From contig NZ_SLUP01000001.1 of the NCBI RefSeq assembly GCF_004341235.1, forward strand, positions 558,001-622,000: a stretch of 64,000 nt of DNA. The letters are read 5' to 3'. Both the position numbers and the translations under genes were made by a program. Below, piece by piece: positions 18,007 through 26,471 of the stretch. Positions within the stretch are counted from its first letter, which is position 1. The number at the start of each line of letters is the position of its first letter. This DNA is from Mariniflexile fucanivorans. Its GTDB lineage: Bacteria; Bacteroidota; Bacteroidia; Flavobacteriales; Flavobacteriaceae. The notes under the pieces are model-generated. The model was not told the DNA's origin. It saw only the letters and a program-made list of their open reading frames with translations, and ran no database searches.

Positions 18007-18037
18007 AAAAAAAAAGTGAGCCACCACAGCTCACTTT
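18007..18037 (-). terminator. minus-strand intrinsic terminator of an orphan transcript
   Basis: GTGAGC (18016-18021) pairs with GCTCAC (18029-18034) around a 7-base loop. On the minus strand the hairpin is followed by nine T; on the plus strand there is no T-tract. No minus-strand protein gene lies upstream, so it most likely ends the RNA proposed at 18007-18176. Confidence 0.8.
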
Positions 18038-18176
18038 ACCAACTAAACTAAATAAGACATTAAACTAATTATTAATGAATTTCTGTACACTCTTTATTAT
18101 CAGAGTTATATGATATAGTATTTAACTTTTCTAATTTTAGGTTGCCGTATTAACAATATTATTTGCTAACCTTCAA
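18007..18176 (-). ncRNA. candidate small RNA gene
   Basis: A minus-strand TATCTTTG (18189-18182) and a minus-strand terminator (18037-18007) define a transcript of ~170 bases. It contains no ORF longer than five codons (one ATG at the 3' part followed by TAG). Near the 5' end AGGTT and AACCT can pair across ~25 bases. It sits in a 397-base gap between an ArsC-like gene and an AraC regulator, both on the plus strand, so it is not the leader or tail of either. Which RNA family it belongs to (for example 6S or an unknown flavobacterial RNA) cannot be told from sequence alone. Confidence 0.55.
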
Positions 18177-18181
18177 CACGA

Positions 18182-18189
18182 CAAAGATA
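18182..18189 (-). promoter_or_regulatory. -7 element of the candidate small RNA
   Basis: CAAAGATA reads TATCTTTG on the minus strand, a perfect -7 element with no protein gene downstream. A TTG lies 23 bases further upstream, slightly beyond ideal spacing. Confidence 0.55.
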
Positions 18190-18307
18190 GGATAGATGTA
18201 TAATTTTAAAAACAACACATTTGACCAATTTATATGCTATATTAACTGTTAACTAAATGTTAAATGCCTCTAATGTTAATATAACACACAATAGAGGTAA
18301 TTAACGT

Positions 18308-18338
18308 TATATTTGCAAAATAATATATTGTAATTTTG
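18308..18338 (+). promoter_or_regulatory. tandem -7 elements upstream of the AraC-family gene
   Basis: TATATTTG (18308-18315) and TAATTTTG (18331-18338) both fit TAnnTTTG; either could start the transcript. The second is only 18 bases from the ATG, giving a near-leaderless message. Confidence 0.5.
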
Positions 18339-18355
18339 CTTTAAATAAATTTTGT

Positions 18356-19228
18356 ATGATTAATAAAAAACCAACTTTTAGAAAACTTACCCCAAGTTTC
18401 GGAAGTTCTATATTAGTTAAACAGCATGTAGAAACTATAGATAAAGACGGCGCTTACTGGCATTTTCATCCAGAATTAGAGCTTATTTATATAAATAAAG
18501 GGCAAGGAAAAACACATATAGGAAATCATTTATCCTATTTTAATAATAGTCAATTAATACTTATTGGATCTAACTTACCGCACAATGGCTTTACCGATAG
18601 GTTAACTGCCAATGGTACGGAAACGGCCATACAGTTTAAATCCAATTTTTTAGGAGACGATTTTCTTAATGTACCAGAAATGGCCAACATATTATCGTTG
18701 TTTGAAAGAGCTAAAAAAGGTATAAGATTTAAAGTTGAAACCAAACAGAAAATTGGTCCAAAAATTGAAAAATTACTAGAGCACGGCGGATTAAAACGTG
18801 TTTTAAAGTTTTTGGAAATTTTAGACTATTTAGCTACAACAGATGATTATACATTGTTAAATGCCGATGGTTTTGCTTTTGAAGCTGAAGCACAAGACAG
18901 TTCTAAAATTGATGTTATTTTTAAATATGTTAATAAGAACTTTCAAAACCACATTACTTTAGATGAAATAGCAGATGAAGTAAGCATGACGGTACCAGCT
19001 TTTTGTAGATACTTTAAAAAATCAACAGGTAAAACATTTACGCAATTAGTTAATGAATATCGTGTTGTGCATGCCACCAAGTTGCTTAACGAAAGTCAAA
19101 AAAGTATTGCAGATGTTTGTTTTGAATGCGGATTTAATAATTTCTCGCATTTTAATAAACAGTTTAACGAGATTACAGGTAAAAGTGCCTCAAATTATAG
19201 AAAGGAAATTAAGCTAATTATTCAATAG
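18356..19228 (+). CDS. AraC family transcriptional regulator with cupin sensor domain
   Basis: 290 residues. The N-terminal ~110 residues are a cupin (YWHFHPELELIYINKGQGKTHIGNH), which in such proteins binds a small sugar or aromatic ligand. The C-terminal ~100 residues contain two helix-turn-helix motifs; the first is LDEIADEVSMTVPAFCRYFKK and the second CFECGFNNFSHFNKQFNEITG. The family activates genes for carbohydrate or aromatic use, commonly a neighbour, but neither neighbour here is an obvious target: the small RNA candidate is divergent and a convergent HD hydrolase follows. The ligand is unknown. Confidence 0.92.
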   Translation: MINKKPTFRKLTPSFGSSILVKQHVETIDKDGAYWHFHPELELIYINKGQGKTHIGNHLSYFNNSQLILIGSNLPHNGFTDRLTANGTETAIQFKSNFLGDDFLNVPEMANILSLFERAKKGIRFKVETKQKIGPKIEKLLEHGGLKRVLKFLEILDYLATTDDYTLLNADGFAFEAEAQDSSKIDVIFKYVNKNFQNHITLDEIADEVSMTVPAFCRYFKKSTGKTFTQLVNEYRVVHATKLLNESQKSIADVCFECGFNNFSHFNKQFNEITGKSASNYRKEIKLIIQ

Positions 19229-19299
19229 GTAATTTTAGCGAGATTGTCGGGCTAAGTCTTTCGTCTTCGCTTAAGATAAAATAAGCCGAAACCTATTTT

Positions 19300-19953
19300 T
19301 TAAACGTTTCCATTCCATTCGTTATAAAACTGGTCAAGATATAGTTCCATAAAAGCATGTCTTTTAGAAGCTATATCTTTTCCTGTTTTTGTATTCATTT
19401 TATCTTTTAGAAGCAGTAATTTTTCATAAAAATGATTGATTGTTGGCGCTGTTGATGTTTTATACTCCTCTTTTGTCATATTCAGGTCTGGCTTAATATC
19501 AGGATTGTATATTTCCCGATTTTTAAATCCGCCATAATTAAAAGTACGCGCAATACCGATAGCACCAAGAGCATCTAACCTATCGGCATCTTGAATGACA
19601 TCGAGTTCAGCCGATTTAAACTTTTGTGTGTCATTTCCGCCCTTAAAAGAGATGTTTTCAATAACATGTACAACATGCTCAATAACTTTAGAATCTACAT
19701 TTAGGTTAAACAAAAATTCGCGTGCCTTATTAGGACCAACTGTTTCGTCGCCATTGTAAAATTTACTATCTGCAATATCATGAAGTAAAGCACCTAATTG
19801 TACAATAAATACATCTACCTTTTCATTTTTAGCAATGAGCAACGCATTATTATAAACACGTTCTATATGAAACCAATCGTGTCCACCCTCTGCGCCAGCA
19901 AGGGTTTCTTTTACAAAGTCGATGGTTTTATTAATTATTTCTTGTGAAGTCAT
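19300..19953 (-). CDS. HD domain phosphohydrolase
   Basis: 217 residues. An HD domain has its metal ligands at His24/His28 region (GGHDWFHIERV), His58-Asp59 (LLHDIADSKF) and a later Asp (VIQDADRLDALGAIGIAR). The architecture matches the YedJ/YpgQ group of single-domain HD hydrolases, some of which hydrolyse nucleoside triphosphates or pyrophosphates. No substrate-defining partner is present. It is convergent with the AraC-type gene and is transcribed alone or as the last gene after the desaturase group, 70 bases downstream. Confidence 0.88.
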   Translation of the reverse strand: MTSQEIINKTIDFVKETLAGAEGGHDWFHIERVYNNALLIAKNEKVDVFIVQLGALLHDIADSKFYNGDETVGPNKAREFLFNLNVDSKVIEHVVHVIENISFKGGNDTQKFKSAELDVIQDADRLDALGAIGIARTFNYGGFKNREIYNPDIKPDLNMTKEEYKTSTAPTINHFYEKLLLLKDKMNTKTGKDIASKRHAFMELYLDQFYNEWNGNV

Positions 19954-20023
19954 AGGTGTATAAAAGTAAAAATTCCTTTCTGAACCGAAAGGAATTTAAT
20001 ATTAATATATAATGGTGTTGCTT

Positions 20024-21013
20024 TTATCTAATTACAGCAGGTTCTACCCATTTAAATTGAAAAGAATTTTGAGGTATTTTCATGCGTTCCGATAAACGAT
20101 ACATTCTTGCGGGAAGTTTCATTAAATAATCTCGGGCTTTTTCAGCTTCATCGGTAAGTCCGGTAATTTTATCAATTTCCCAACGTTTGATTAATTTATC
20201 TAAAATATCAACATAATCGGTCGATGTGTAAACGCCTATACGCTGCGCGGTATTAGAAAACTCTTCAAAAGCTGTACTAATTTGGTTGCCCGATTCTCTT
20301 AAAAAATGTGCAGGCATGGTTATTTTAAGCTTCATCATATCGTGAAATGCCATCATCATTTGGCTTGGATCTACTTTAAAAATACGCTCAACAAACTCAG
20401 AATAAGCATGGTGGTGTCTCATTTCATCACCAGAAATAATCTGGCACATTTTAGCCAATTGTTTGTTGCCATTTTTCTTTGCTATTTTAGCAACACGGTT
20501 ATGCGAAACATAGGTTGCCAACTCTTGAAAACTGGTATAAACAAAGTTTTTATATGGGTCTCTATCGGTACCAATATCAAAACCATCTGCAATTAAATAT
20601 TGTGTTGTTTTCTCAATTTCTTTCATGTTTACACGTCCAGAAAGATATAGGTATTTATTTAGCACATCGCCATGGCGATTCTCTTCACCAGTCCAGTGGC
20701 GCATCCATTTGGACCAACCGTTGCGTTCTACTTGCCCAACACCTTCAACATCCATTAACCAAGATTCGTAGGTTGGCAAAGCTTCTTCGGTAATCATATC
20801 ACCAACCAAAACCACCCAAAAATCATAAGGTAATTCTTTTGAAAGCTCTCTTATTTCACGCACTTCATCAAAAAAGGAATCACTTTCAGAATTTGGCAAA
20901 AAATCTGTTGGTTGCCATATAGTTTCAATAGGGATTAAATATTTCTGTATTAAAGATTCAACGTCCTTTTCCAAAAAATCCATTACTTCTAGTCTTACAT
21001 TTTTTAACGACAT
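20024..21013 (-). CDS. acyl-ACP desaturase (ferritin-like diiron)
   Basis: 329 residues, close to plant stearoyl-ACP desaturases. Two diiron motifs are visible: EENRHG in the first half and DEMRHH in the second, each EExxH-like, with the partner Glu residues in the surrounding helices. The enzyme inserts a cis double bond into a saturated acyl chain on acyl carrier protein using O2 and reduced ferredoxin, adjusting membrane fluidity. It lies 12 bases after the PlsC-type acyltransferase gene on the same strand, so newly desaturated chains could be passed to lipid synthesis. Position specificity cannot be predicted. Confidence 0.93.
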   Translation of the reverse strand: MSLKNVRLEVMDFLEKDVESLIQKYLIPIETIWQPTDFLPNSESDSFFDEVREIRELSKELPYDFWVVLVGDMITEEALPTYESWLMDVEGVGQVERNGWSKWMRHWTGEENRHGDVLNKYLYLSGRVNMKEIEKTTQYLIADGFDIGTDRDPYKNFVYTSFQELATYVSHNRVAKIAKKNGNKQLAKMCQIISGDEMRHHHAYSEFVERIFKVDPSQMMMAFHDMMKLKITMPAHFLRESGNQISTAFEEFSNTAQRIGVYTSTDYVDILDKLIKRWEIDKITGLTDEAEKARDYLMKLPARMYRLSERMKIPQNSFQFKWVEPAVIR

Positions 21014-21025
21014 CGTTGTAGTTTT

Positions 21026-21763
21026 TTAATTATTTATATTAATTGCAATAATAGTTTCAATACTATTAAGTAGCTCTTCTTTGTTTACAAAGGTACTAAC
21101 TTTTAAAGGCTTATGCACAGTAAAAGTGATATGAGTGCCCAAACCCATAGGGAATTTACCGTATTTTAACATTTTCCATGAATTATTGATAGTTATGGGC
21201 ACTACCGTTGCAGATGGTATTTTTTTTAATAATATCTCTAATCCTTTAGTTTGAAAAGGTTTGGGCACACCATTTTTACTTCTTGTACCTTCTGGAAAAA
21301 TAACAGCTGCTCGTTTGTTGGTTTCTATGTATTCACCAAATTTCATAAGTGCAGGTAGTGACTGTCTGGGGTTTTTTCTATCAATTAATGCAGCCCCACC
21401 ATGACGTAAATTGTAAGACACACTGGGTATGCCTTTTCCTAATTCAATTTTGCTAATAAATTTTGGGTGGTGTTTACGCATGTACCACGTAATGGGGTAA
21501 ATATCATGTAAACTCTGGTGGTTTGCCACAATTATTAAAGGTTGATTGGTGTCTATTTGATACGGATTTGTAAACGTAAAACGAGTGCCCAAAATGTTGG
21601 CACAACGCATGAGACAAAATTGTAAAGCATCAACGCTTTTTTTATGTGCCTGATAACCAAATACATTAAAACAAAACCATTGAATGGGGTGAAATATAAC
21701 CAGTGTTATAAAAAAACACAGATAATAAATAACACTTAAGGGGTATGATACTATTTTTTGCAT
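21026..21763 (-). CDS. 1-acyl-sn-glycerol-3-phosphate acyltransferase (PlsC family)
   Basis: 245 residues. The catalytic NHxxxxD box is NHQSLHD at residues 81-87 and the glycerol-phosphate-binding box is FPEGTRS at 156-162. One or two N-terminal membrane helices (about residues 5-38) anchor it to the inner membrane. The enzyme acylates the sn-2 position of lysophosphatidic acid to make phosphatidic acid. It is co-directional with the desaturase 12 bases downstream and the lipoprotein gene 26 bases upstream, forming a probable three-gene operon. Confidence 0.92.
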   Translation of the reverse strand: MQKIVSYPLSVIYYLCFFITLVIFHPIQWFCFNVFGYQAHKKSVDALQFCLMRCANILGTRFTFTNPYQIDTNQPLIIVANHQSLHDIYPITWYMRKHHPKFISKIELGKGIPSVSYNLRHGGAALIDRKNPRQSLPALMKFGEYIETNKRAAVIFPEGTRSKNGVPKPFQTKGLEILLKKIPSATVVPITINNSWKMLKYGKFPMGLGTHITFTVHKPLKVSTFVNKEELLNSIETIIAININN

Positions 21764-21789
21764 ATTTCAAAAATAAACAAAAAGTAGTT

Positions 21790-22179
21790 TTAATAAACAG
21801 CTACGCAGATGTTATTTTCACATTTTAAACTGGTTGGTGGCATGGCATAAGCACAATCGGAAAAAACATCCCATTTATTATTATATTCGGCTTCTTTTTT
21901 ATTGTAAGCCGCTACCATATTTTCTAGTTTCTCAATATTTATAGAGGTTGAGTATATTAAATAACCCCAAGGGCCACCACAAGGCTTACTTCCTAAAGCA
22001 ATAAATTTACAAGTAAAACTATCGTTGCATACAGAAGTTGCCGCTAAATCTTCAATGGCTTTTTTTGAAACCAATAAATCTTGTTGTTCAGTTTCTTGAG
22101 TTGAAACCGCATCGTCTTCACATTGAAATGCCATTAAGAATAAGCAGGTAATAAATAGAAGGAGATATAATTTTCTCAT
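21790..22179 (-). CDS. small Cys-rich lipoprotein of unknown function
   Basis: 129 residues with a lipoprotein signal; the lipobox reads LMAFQC, with Cys20 as the acylation site, followed by acidic residues that often keep or export Bacteroidetes lipoproteins to the outer membrane. The mature part has several further cysteines (SVCNDSFTC, KPCGGPWGY, SDCAYAM, LKCENNICV) that could form three disulfides. The CGGPWGYLIYS segment suggests a compact secreted domain, but I do not recognise the family. It is first in a likely operon with the acyltransferase and desaturase genes. Confidence 0.75.
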   Translation of the reverse strand: MRKLYLLLFITCLFLMAFQCEDDAVSTQETEQQDLLVSKKAIEDLAATSVCNDSFTCKFIALGSKPCGGPWGYLIYSTSINIEKLENMVAAYNKKEAEYNNKWDVFSDCAYAMPPTSLKCENNICVAVY

Positions 22180-22230
22180 AATCTTTACTTTTTAGATGCT
22201 TTATCATGTAAAAGGTTGCGTAATTAACGA

Positions 22231-22260
22231 AAAAAACCACGACATAATCGTGGTTTTTTT
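22231..22260 (-). terminator. intrinsic terminator of the bacilliredoxin gene
   Basis: AAAAAACCACGA and TCGTGGTTTTTT form a near-perfect hairpin with a CATAA loop. T-runs exist on both strands, so it may also insulate the 22179 transcript start region. Confidence 0.88.
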
Positions 22261-22285
22261 GGTTTAATAAGATATTCCGTCTTAT

Positions 22286-22696
22286 TTAACAATACTCATT
22301 ATAAGCATCACTAAGGTTTTCTGCAATTAACTGTGCGGGTCTGCCTTCAATGTGGTGGCGCTCTAACATGTGCACCAATTCACCATCTTTAAACAAAGCC
22401 ATACTTGGGGAACTTGGAGGAAACGGCACCATATGGCCACGAGCCGCATCAACAGCTGCTTTATCAACACCTGCGAAAACCGTTACTATATGGTCTGGAC
22501 GTTTTGCGTTTTGCAAACTCATTCTAGCACCTGGGCGCGCATTTGCTGCTGCACAACCACAAACCGAATTAACCACAACCAATGTAGTTCCTTCTTTAGC
22601 TAAAGCCGCATCAACTGCCTCGGCAGTATGTAATTCTTCAAAACCAAGGTTGGTTAAATCTTCACGCATTGGTTTTATTAATTCTGCTGGATACAT
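22286..22696 (-). CDS. BrxA/BrxB family bacilliredoxin
   Basis: 136 residues, the full length of the YphP/YqiW family. The active site is VCGCAA with Cys46 and Cys48 in the CGC arrangement unique to the family, followed by ARPGARM and the conserved VPFPPSSPSMALF. In Firmicutes the enzyme removes bacillithiol from thiolated proteins. Bacteroidetes homologues are widespread, so the partner thiol here is an inference. A perfect minus-strand -7 element lies ~38 bases upstream, and a strong terminator follows. Confidence 0.93.
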   Translation of the reverse strand: MYPAELIKPMREDLTNLGFEELHTAEAVDAALAKEGTTLVVVNSVCGCAAANARPGARMSLQNAKRPDHIVTVFAGVDKAAVDAARGHMVPFPPSSPSMALFKDGELVHMLERHHIEGRPAQLIAENLSDAYNEYC

Positions 22697-22733
22697 ATTT
22701 TTTAAATTTTAATAATTAACAATTTTAAGACTG

Positions 22734-22741
22734 CAAAGATA
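22734..22741 (-). promoter_or_regulatory. -7 element of the bacilliredoxin gene
   Basis: CAAAGATA reads TATCTTTG on the minus strand; the start codon at 22696 follows about 38 bases later. Confidence 0.6.
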
Positions 22742-22857
22742 CAGAAAAGTATTTAGTAACTAGTCGTATTAAACAGCTCCTGCTTACAAATCAACAATAA
22801 ACGACTCGACAATAAACTTCAACGTAACAAATCATTAAAAAACTCGACTAACAGTAG

Positions 22858-22865
22858 TATATTTG
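22858..22865 (+). promoter_or_regulatory. -7 element of the TerB-DnaJ gene
   Basis: TATATTTG matches TAnnTTTG, 27 bases before the ATG at 22893. Confidence 0.6.
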
Positions 22866-22892
22866 AAACCTATTTAAAATAAAGAAGATTAC

Positions 22893-23627
22893 ATGAGTTT
22901 TTCAAAGTGGATTGGTGCAGCCTTAGGGTGGTCGTTTGGTGGACCCATTGGTGCTATTTTAGGTTTGGCACTGGGTAGTGTTATAGATGGTATGTCTAAA
23001 GGAACGGTGGTTTATACAAATAACCCAAAACAACGCCCACAAACGCAACCTGGCGATTTCGAAGTAAGTTTACTCATTTTAGCCTCTATAGTTATAAAAG
23101 CCGATGGTAAACAAGACCAACGAGAACTGGACTTTGTACGACTTCAGTTTGTTAGTATGTATGGTAAGGAACGGGCTAATAATGCCTTTAAGTTATTTAA
23201 AGAAATAAACAAACAACAAGATATTTCAACGAGGCAAGTGTGTTTGCAAATAAGACAAATGATGCAACATGCTTCACGCTTGCAACTTATACACTTTTTA
23301 TTTGGAATATCGAATGCCGATGGCGCAGTAACCGAAGATGAAGTTGCCCAAATTTACACTATGGCAGGTTATTTAGGAATTAGCCATAACGATTACGAGA
23401 GCATCAAAGCCATGTTTTATAAAAGCACCGATAGTGCTTACAGAATATTGGAAATTGATAAAACGGCAACTAACGATGCCATTAAAAAAGCCTACCGTAC
23501 TATGGCGAAAAAATACCATCCAGATAAGGTGATTCACTTAGGAAAAGAACATCAAAAAGGCGCTGAAGAAAAGTTTAAGCAAGTACAAGATGCCTATGAT
23601 CAATTGCAGAAAGAGCGAGGGTTTTAA
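22893..23627 (+). CDS. DjlA-like TerB plus J-domain co-chaperone
   Basis: 244 residues. An N-terminal Gly-rich hydrophobic segment ([20 protein letters not shown]) may be a membrane hairpin like that of DjlA. A TerB-type helical domain follows (about 50-165; [19 protein letters not shown] with an acidic cluster). A C-terminal J domain (about 183-244) carries the HPD triad at residues 209-211. J proteins stimulate DnaK ATPase. DjlA is a membrane J protein that signals through envelope stress in E. coli, so a similar role is plausible but unproven. It is monocistronic with a perfect -7 element. Confidence 0.88.
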   Translation: MSFSKWIGAALGWSFGGPIGAILGLALGSVIDGMSKGTVVYTNNPKQRPQTQPGDFEVSLLILASIVIKADGKQDQRELDFVRLQFVSMYGKERANNAFKLFKEINKQQDISTRQVCLQIRQMMQHASRLQLIHFLFGISNADGAVTEDEVAQIYTMAGYLGISHNDYESIKAMFYKSTDSAYRILEIDKTATNDAIKKAYRTMAKKYHPDKVIHLGKEHQKGAEEKFKQVQDAYDQLQKERGF

Positions 23628-23734
23628 AATTTCTGCCTTAGCTGAAATCTCATTCAATTAACTTAAAATTTATTTTTTTGAAATAATTTAGGAGACCTTT
23701 TTGAAATTTGACCATTAAGTAATAAACCAGTTTT

Positions 23735-24274
23735 ATGAATGATAAACAAATTTTAGAACTTTTTCAAAATGGTCAACGTGAAAAAGCTTTTTCAAAACTA
23801 TATGGTTTATACCCGAAAATTGAAGCTTTAATTCTATCAAAAGGCGGAAAAAAACAAGATGCTCACGATGTTTTTCAAGAAGCCTTAATTATATTGAACA
23901 GAAATCTGGAGAAATCAGATTTCAAACTAACGGCTTCATTTTATACCTATTTATATTCTGTATCCCGATTTATTTGGAAGGATACACAAAAAAAATTTTC
24001 AAAAGAAGAATTAAATAATTTCGAAACAACTGAAATTGAATATTTCCATAGTGTTTTAGAAGAAAAAAAATACCAACTCGCCGAACGTGCATTTCTCGAA
24101 TTAGGAGCACGATGTCAACAACTTTTACAACTGTTTTACAGCAAAGCCATGCCTTTTAAAGGCATTGCCGAAGTGATGCAATTTAAATCTGAAAAAATTG
24201 CAAAAAACCAGAAGTACAAATGCTTAGAAAAAGCTAAAGACATCTATCAAACTATTAAAACAGTTCAATCTTAA
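23735..24274 (+). CDS. RNA polymerase sigma factor, sigma70/ECF-like
   Basis: 179 residues. Region 2 is recognisable around QDAHDVFQEALIILNRNLEK and FYTYLYSVSRFIWKD, and region 4 near CQQLLQLFYSKAMPFKGIAEVM, which corresponds to the helix-turn-helix that reads the -35/-33 element. The gene is followed 11 bases later by a membrane protein with an anti-sigma-like N-terminus, the usual sigma/anti-sigma order. Its target genes are unknown; the two genes probably regulate each other. Confidence 0.88.
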   Translation: MNDKQILELFQNGQREKAFSKLYGLYPKIEALILSKGGKKQDAHDVFQEALIILNRNLEKSDFKLTASFYTYLYSVSRFIWKDTQKKFSKEELNNFETTEIEYFHSVLEEKKYQLAERAFLELGARCQQLLQLFYSKAMPFKGIAEVMQFKSEKIAKNQKYKCLEKAKDIYQTIKTVQS

Positions 24275-24285
24275 TTCGGAAAATC

Positions 24286-26022
24286 ATGGAAAATCATATT
24301 CAAAATATAGAGTCAATTAATAATTATTTAAATAAAACGCTTTCAGAAACTGAAGTTATAGATTTTGAAATCCGTTTAGAAAATGATTCAGAATTCAAAG
24401 ATCTTTATGAAAACCATATTGTTTTTTTAGAAGGATTAAAACGCCAAAGTTTAAAAGGTGAAATAATAAAAGGGAAACAGCGGTATATTAGAAATAAATG
24501 GTTTCGATATTTAGGGATTTTGATAGCTGTTTTGGTAATTCCAATAGTAATTTATAGTAGTTTGAAAACTTCTAATGTTGAAGAAACTGATGTTCAGCCA
24601 GAAGAAAATACCAATATAGTTTTAGATACTATTTTTCCTAAAAACGATTTGCATGAGGAAATAATAATAGATACTTCAAAAGCAACTATTGAAACAGCTG
24701 TAGATGAAGTTGCCTCAAAAAAAGATATCACTAAAGTTGAAATTCCTAAAAAAGCAGCTCAAAAATTCACTATTGATACTTCAAAAGATATAACTCTAAC
24801 ATGTAAAGAAGGTACTAAACTGGTTATTAAAGCCAATTCATTTAGTGATCAAAATAATAAAAATGTTACTGGAAACGTAGATTTAGAGGTTACCGAATAT
24901 TATAAGGTTTCCGATATTCTTTTTGCCAATTTAACTACAAAATCTGATGACAAACTTTTAGAAACTGGAGGTATGCTTTTTATTAAAGCTAAAAAGGATA
25001 ATTTAGATTTAAAACTAAAAGAAAACACAAGTATTGAAATGTCTTTTCCAACGGCTAACAAAAAAGAAGGCATGCAGCTTTTTTCTGGAGTATGGAAAAA
25101 CGATGAAATAAACTGGCAACTTCAAAATGAGTTAATTGAAAAAGTTGTGACACCAATAGAAGAAGATGTTGAGGTGCCTTTTGCCGTTATAGAACAAGTT
25201 CCCATCTACCCAGGTTGTGAAAATTTAACTAATTCAGAGGCAAAAAAATGCACAACAGAAGCTATTAGTAAATACGTTCAATCAAATTTTAATACTGAAA
25301 TAGCCAAAAACCTAGGTTTAACAGGTAGGCAACGAATTAATGTAATTTTTAGAATCAATCAAAATGGAAATGTTATTGATGTGAGATCAAGGGCTTCCGA
25401 TCCTGACTTAGAAGATGAAGCCAATAGAGTTATTACATCGTTACCAAAAATGCAACCTGGAAAACAAAGAGGTAGAGTTGTTACGGTACCTTATTCATTA
25501 CCAATTATTTTTGAGGTTGAAGGTGGACCACAGTTAACAGCTAAAGTTGGCGGTGATTTAAGAAAGGATAAACAAATTCTAGATTCCTTAAATAACAAAA
25601 GGTTTGAAGATAGATTAACAGGTTTGGATCGCAAAAATGTTACGGCATCGGAAGTAAATAGATATATCTTAAGAACATCAAACTTAGGTTGGATAAATTG
25701 TGATAGATTCAATAGTAGCCGTCAACGGATAAAATATAAACTCAAAATTAAAAATGATACTGACGTACGTATTGATATGGTTTTTAAGTCTATAAATTCG
25801 GTATTGACGAGTTACAGAAGCGGCAATATTTTTGATTTTGATATGATTCCGAAAAATGAAGATGTTGTATTAATTGCTGTAAAAAAAGATAATAATAAGT
25901 TCTATTTAGACGTTGTTGAAACCACTATTTCCGAAAATCCAAATATAGAATTAAGCTTTAAAGAAGTAACGCTTACTGAATTGAAAGAGCAAATAAAAAA
26001 ACTTGATAAATTATTCAAATAG
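24286..26022 (+). CDS. anti-sigma-like membrane protein with TonB C-terminal domain
   Basis: 578 residues. The cytoplasmic N-terminus (about 1-70; IESINNYLNKTLSETEVIDFEIRLENDSEF) resembles the zinc-free anti-sigma segment of Bacteroidetes. One membrane helix lies at 74-91. The periplasmic part begins with an Asp/Glu-rich linker, then a beta-rich domain containing the repeated motif IDTSKDITLTCKEGTKLVIKANSF, and at about 298-412 a TonB C-terminal domain (VPIYPGCENL ... INVIFRINQNGNVIDVRSRAS ... LPIIFEVEGG). A ~165-residue tail of unknown fold follows. It starts 11 bases after the sigma gene. TonB C-domains bind TonB boxes of receptors, so it might sense receptor state directly; a role as a plain TonB is less likely because of the N-terminus. 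Confidence 0.78.
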   Translation: MENHIQNIESINNYLNKTLSETEVIDFEIRLENDSEFKDLYENHIVFLEGLKRQSLKGEIIKGKQRYIRNKWFRYLGILIAVLVIPIVIYSSLKTSNVEETDVQPEENTNIVLDTIFPKNDLHEEIIIDTSKATIETAVDEVASKKDITKVEIPKKAAQKFTIDTSKDITLTCKEGTKLVIKANSFSDQNNKNVTGNVDLEVTEYYKVSDILFANLTTKSDDKLLETGGMLFIKAKKDNLDLKLKENTSIEMSFPTANKKEGMQLFSGVWKNDEINWQLQNELIEKVVTPIEEDVEVPFAVIEQVPIYPGCENLTNSEAKKCTTEAISKYVQSNFNTEIAKNLGLTGRQRINVIFRINQNGNVIDVRSRASDPDLEDEANRVITSLPKMQPGKQRGRVVTVPYSLPIIFEVEGGPQLTAKVGGDLRKDKQILDSLNNKRFEDRLTGLDRKNVTASEVNRYILRTSNLGWINCDRFNSSRQRIKYKLKIKNDTDVRIDMVFKSINSVLTSYRSGNIFDFDMIPKNEDVVLIAVKKDNNKFYLDVVETTISENPNIELSFKEVTLTELKEQIKKLDKLFK

Positions 26023-26083
26023 TAAAAGTTAATTTAAACAAATAGAAGTTGCCCATTAGGAATTTTAAAAAAAATTTGTGATT

Positions 26084-26290
26084 TTAATGGTTGCCAATGG
26101 ATGAAAAATAAAAAAACACACCAGAAAGTATTACGGCAACAATTAATAGTACCAATACTATAATTACAAATACCCCAGTTTTTTTAGTAATGCCATCTTT
26201 TTGGAAAATGTAATTCTTTTTCTTGCTTTCTGGATCTTTTACTAATTCAAAATCTTCTTTATCTTTTTTCATGGCCTCTTTTTTAATCAT
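26084..26290 (-). CDS. small single-pass membrane protein, unknown
   Basis: 68 residues: a charged N-terminal half rich in Lys/Glu (KKDKEDFELVKDPESKKKNYIFQKDG) followed by one membrane helix (about residues 40-62) and a short polar end. The start may be the first Met or Met7. Codon use and the clear topology suggest a real gene, and similar tiny proteins occur in flavobacteria, but I cannot assign a function. It is convergent with the anti-sigma/TonB gene, with no terminator in the 61-base gap. Confidence 0.6.
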   Translation of the reverse strand: MIKKEAMKKDKEDFELVKDPESKKKNYIFQKDGITKKTGVFVIIVLVLLIVAVILSGVFFYFSSIGNH

Positions 26291-26471
26291 TTAATACAAA
26301 GATGGAACGCTTATCGCCTATTTGCTTTACACTATTTCTTGTTTTTTTTACAAAACTTTCACTTGTAATACACTAAACTCAATTTAAAACCTAAATATTT
26401 AGTATTTAAGAAGTTTCAAACTAAGATTAAAATAAATAAATTGCAGCTCGTTTAAAACTAAAACATTTATT

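Noticed and set aside
19229-19299. Terminator between the AraC gene and the HD hydrolase
   Set aside because: AATAGGT and ACCTATT pair but across about 60 bases with a complex interior; not a typical intrinsic terminator.
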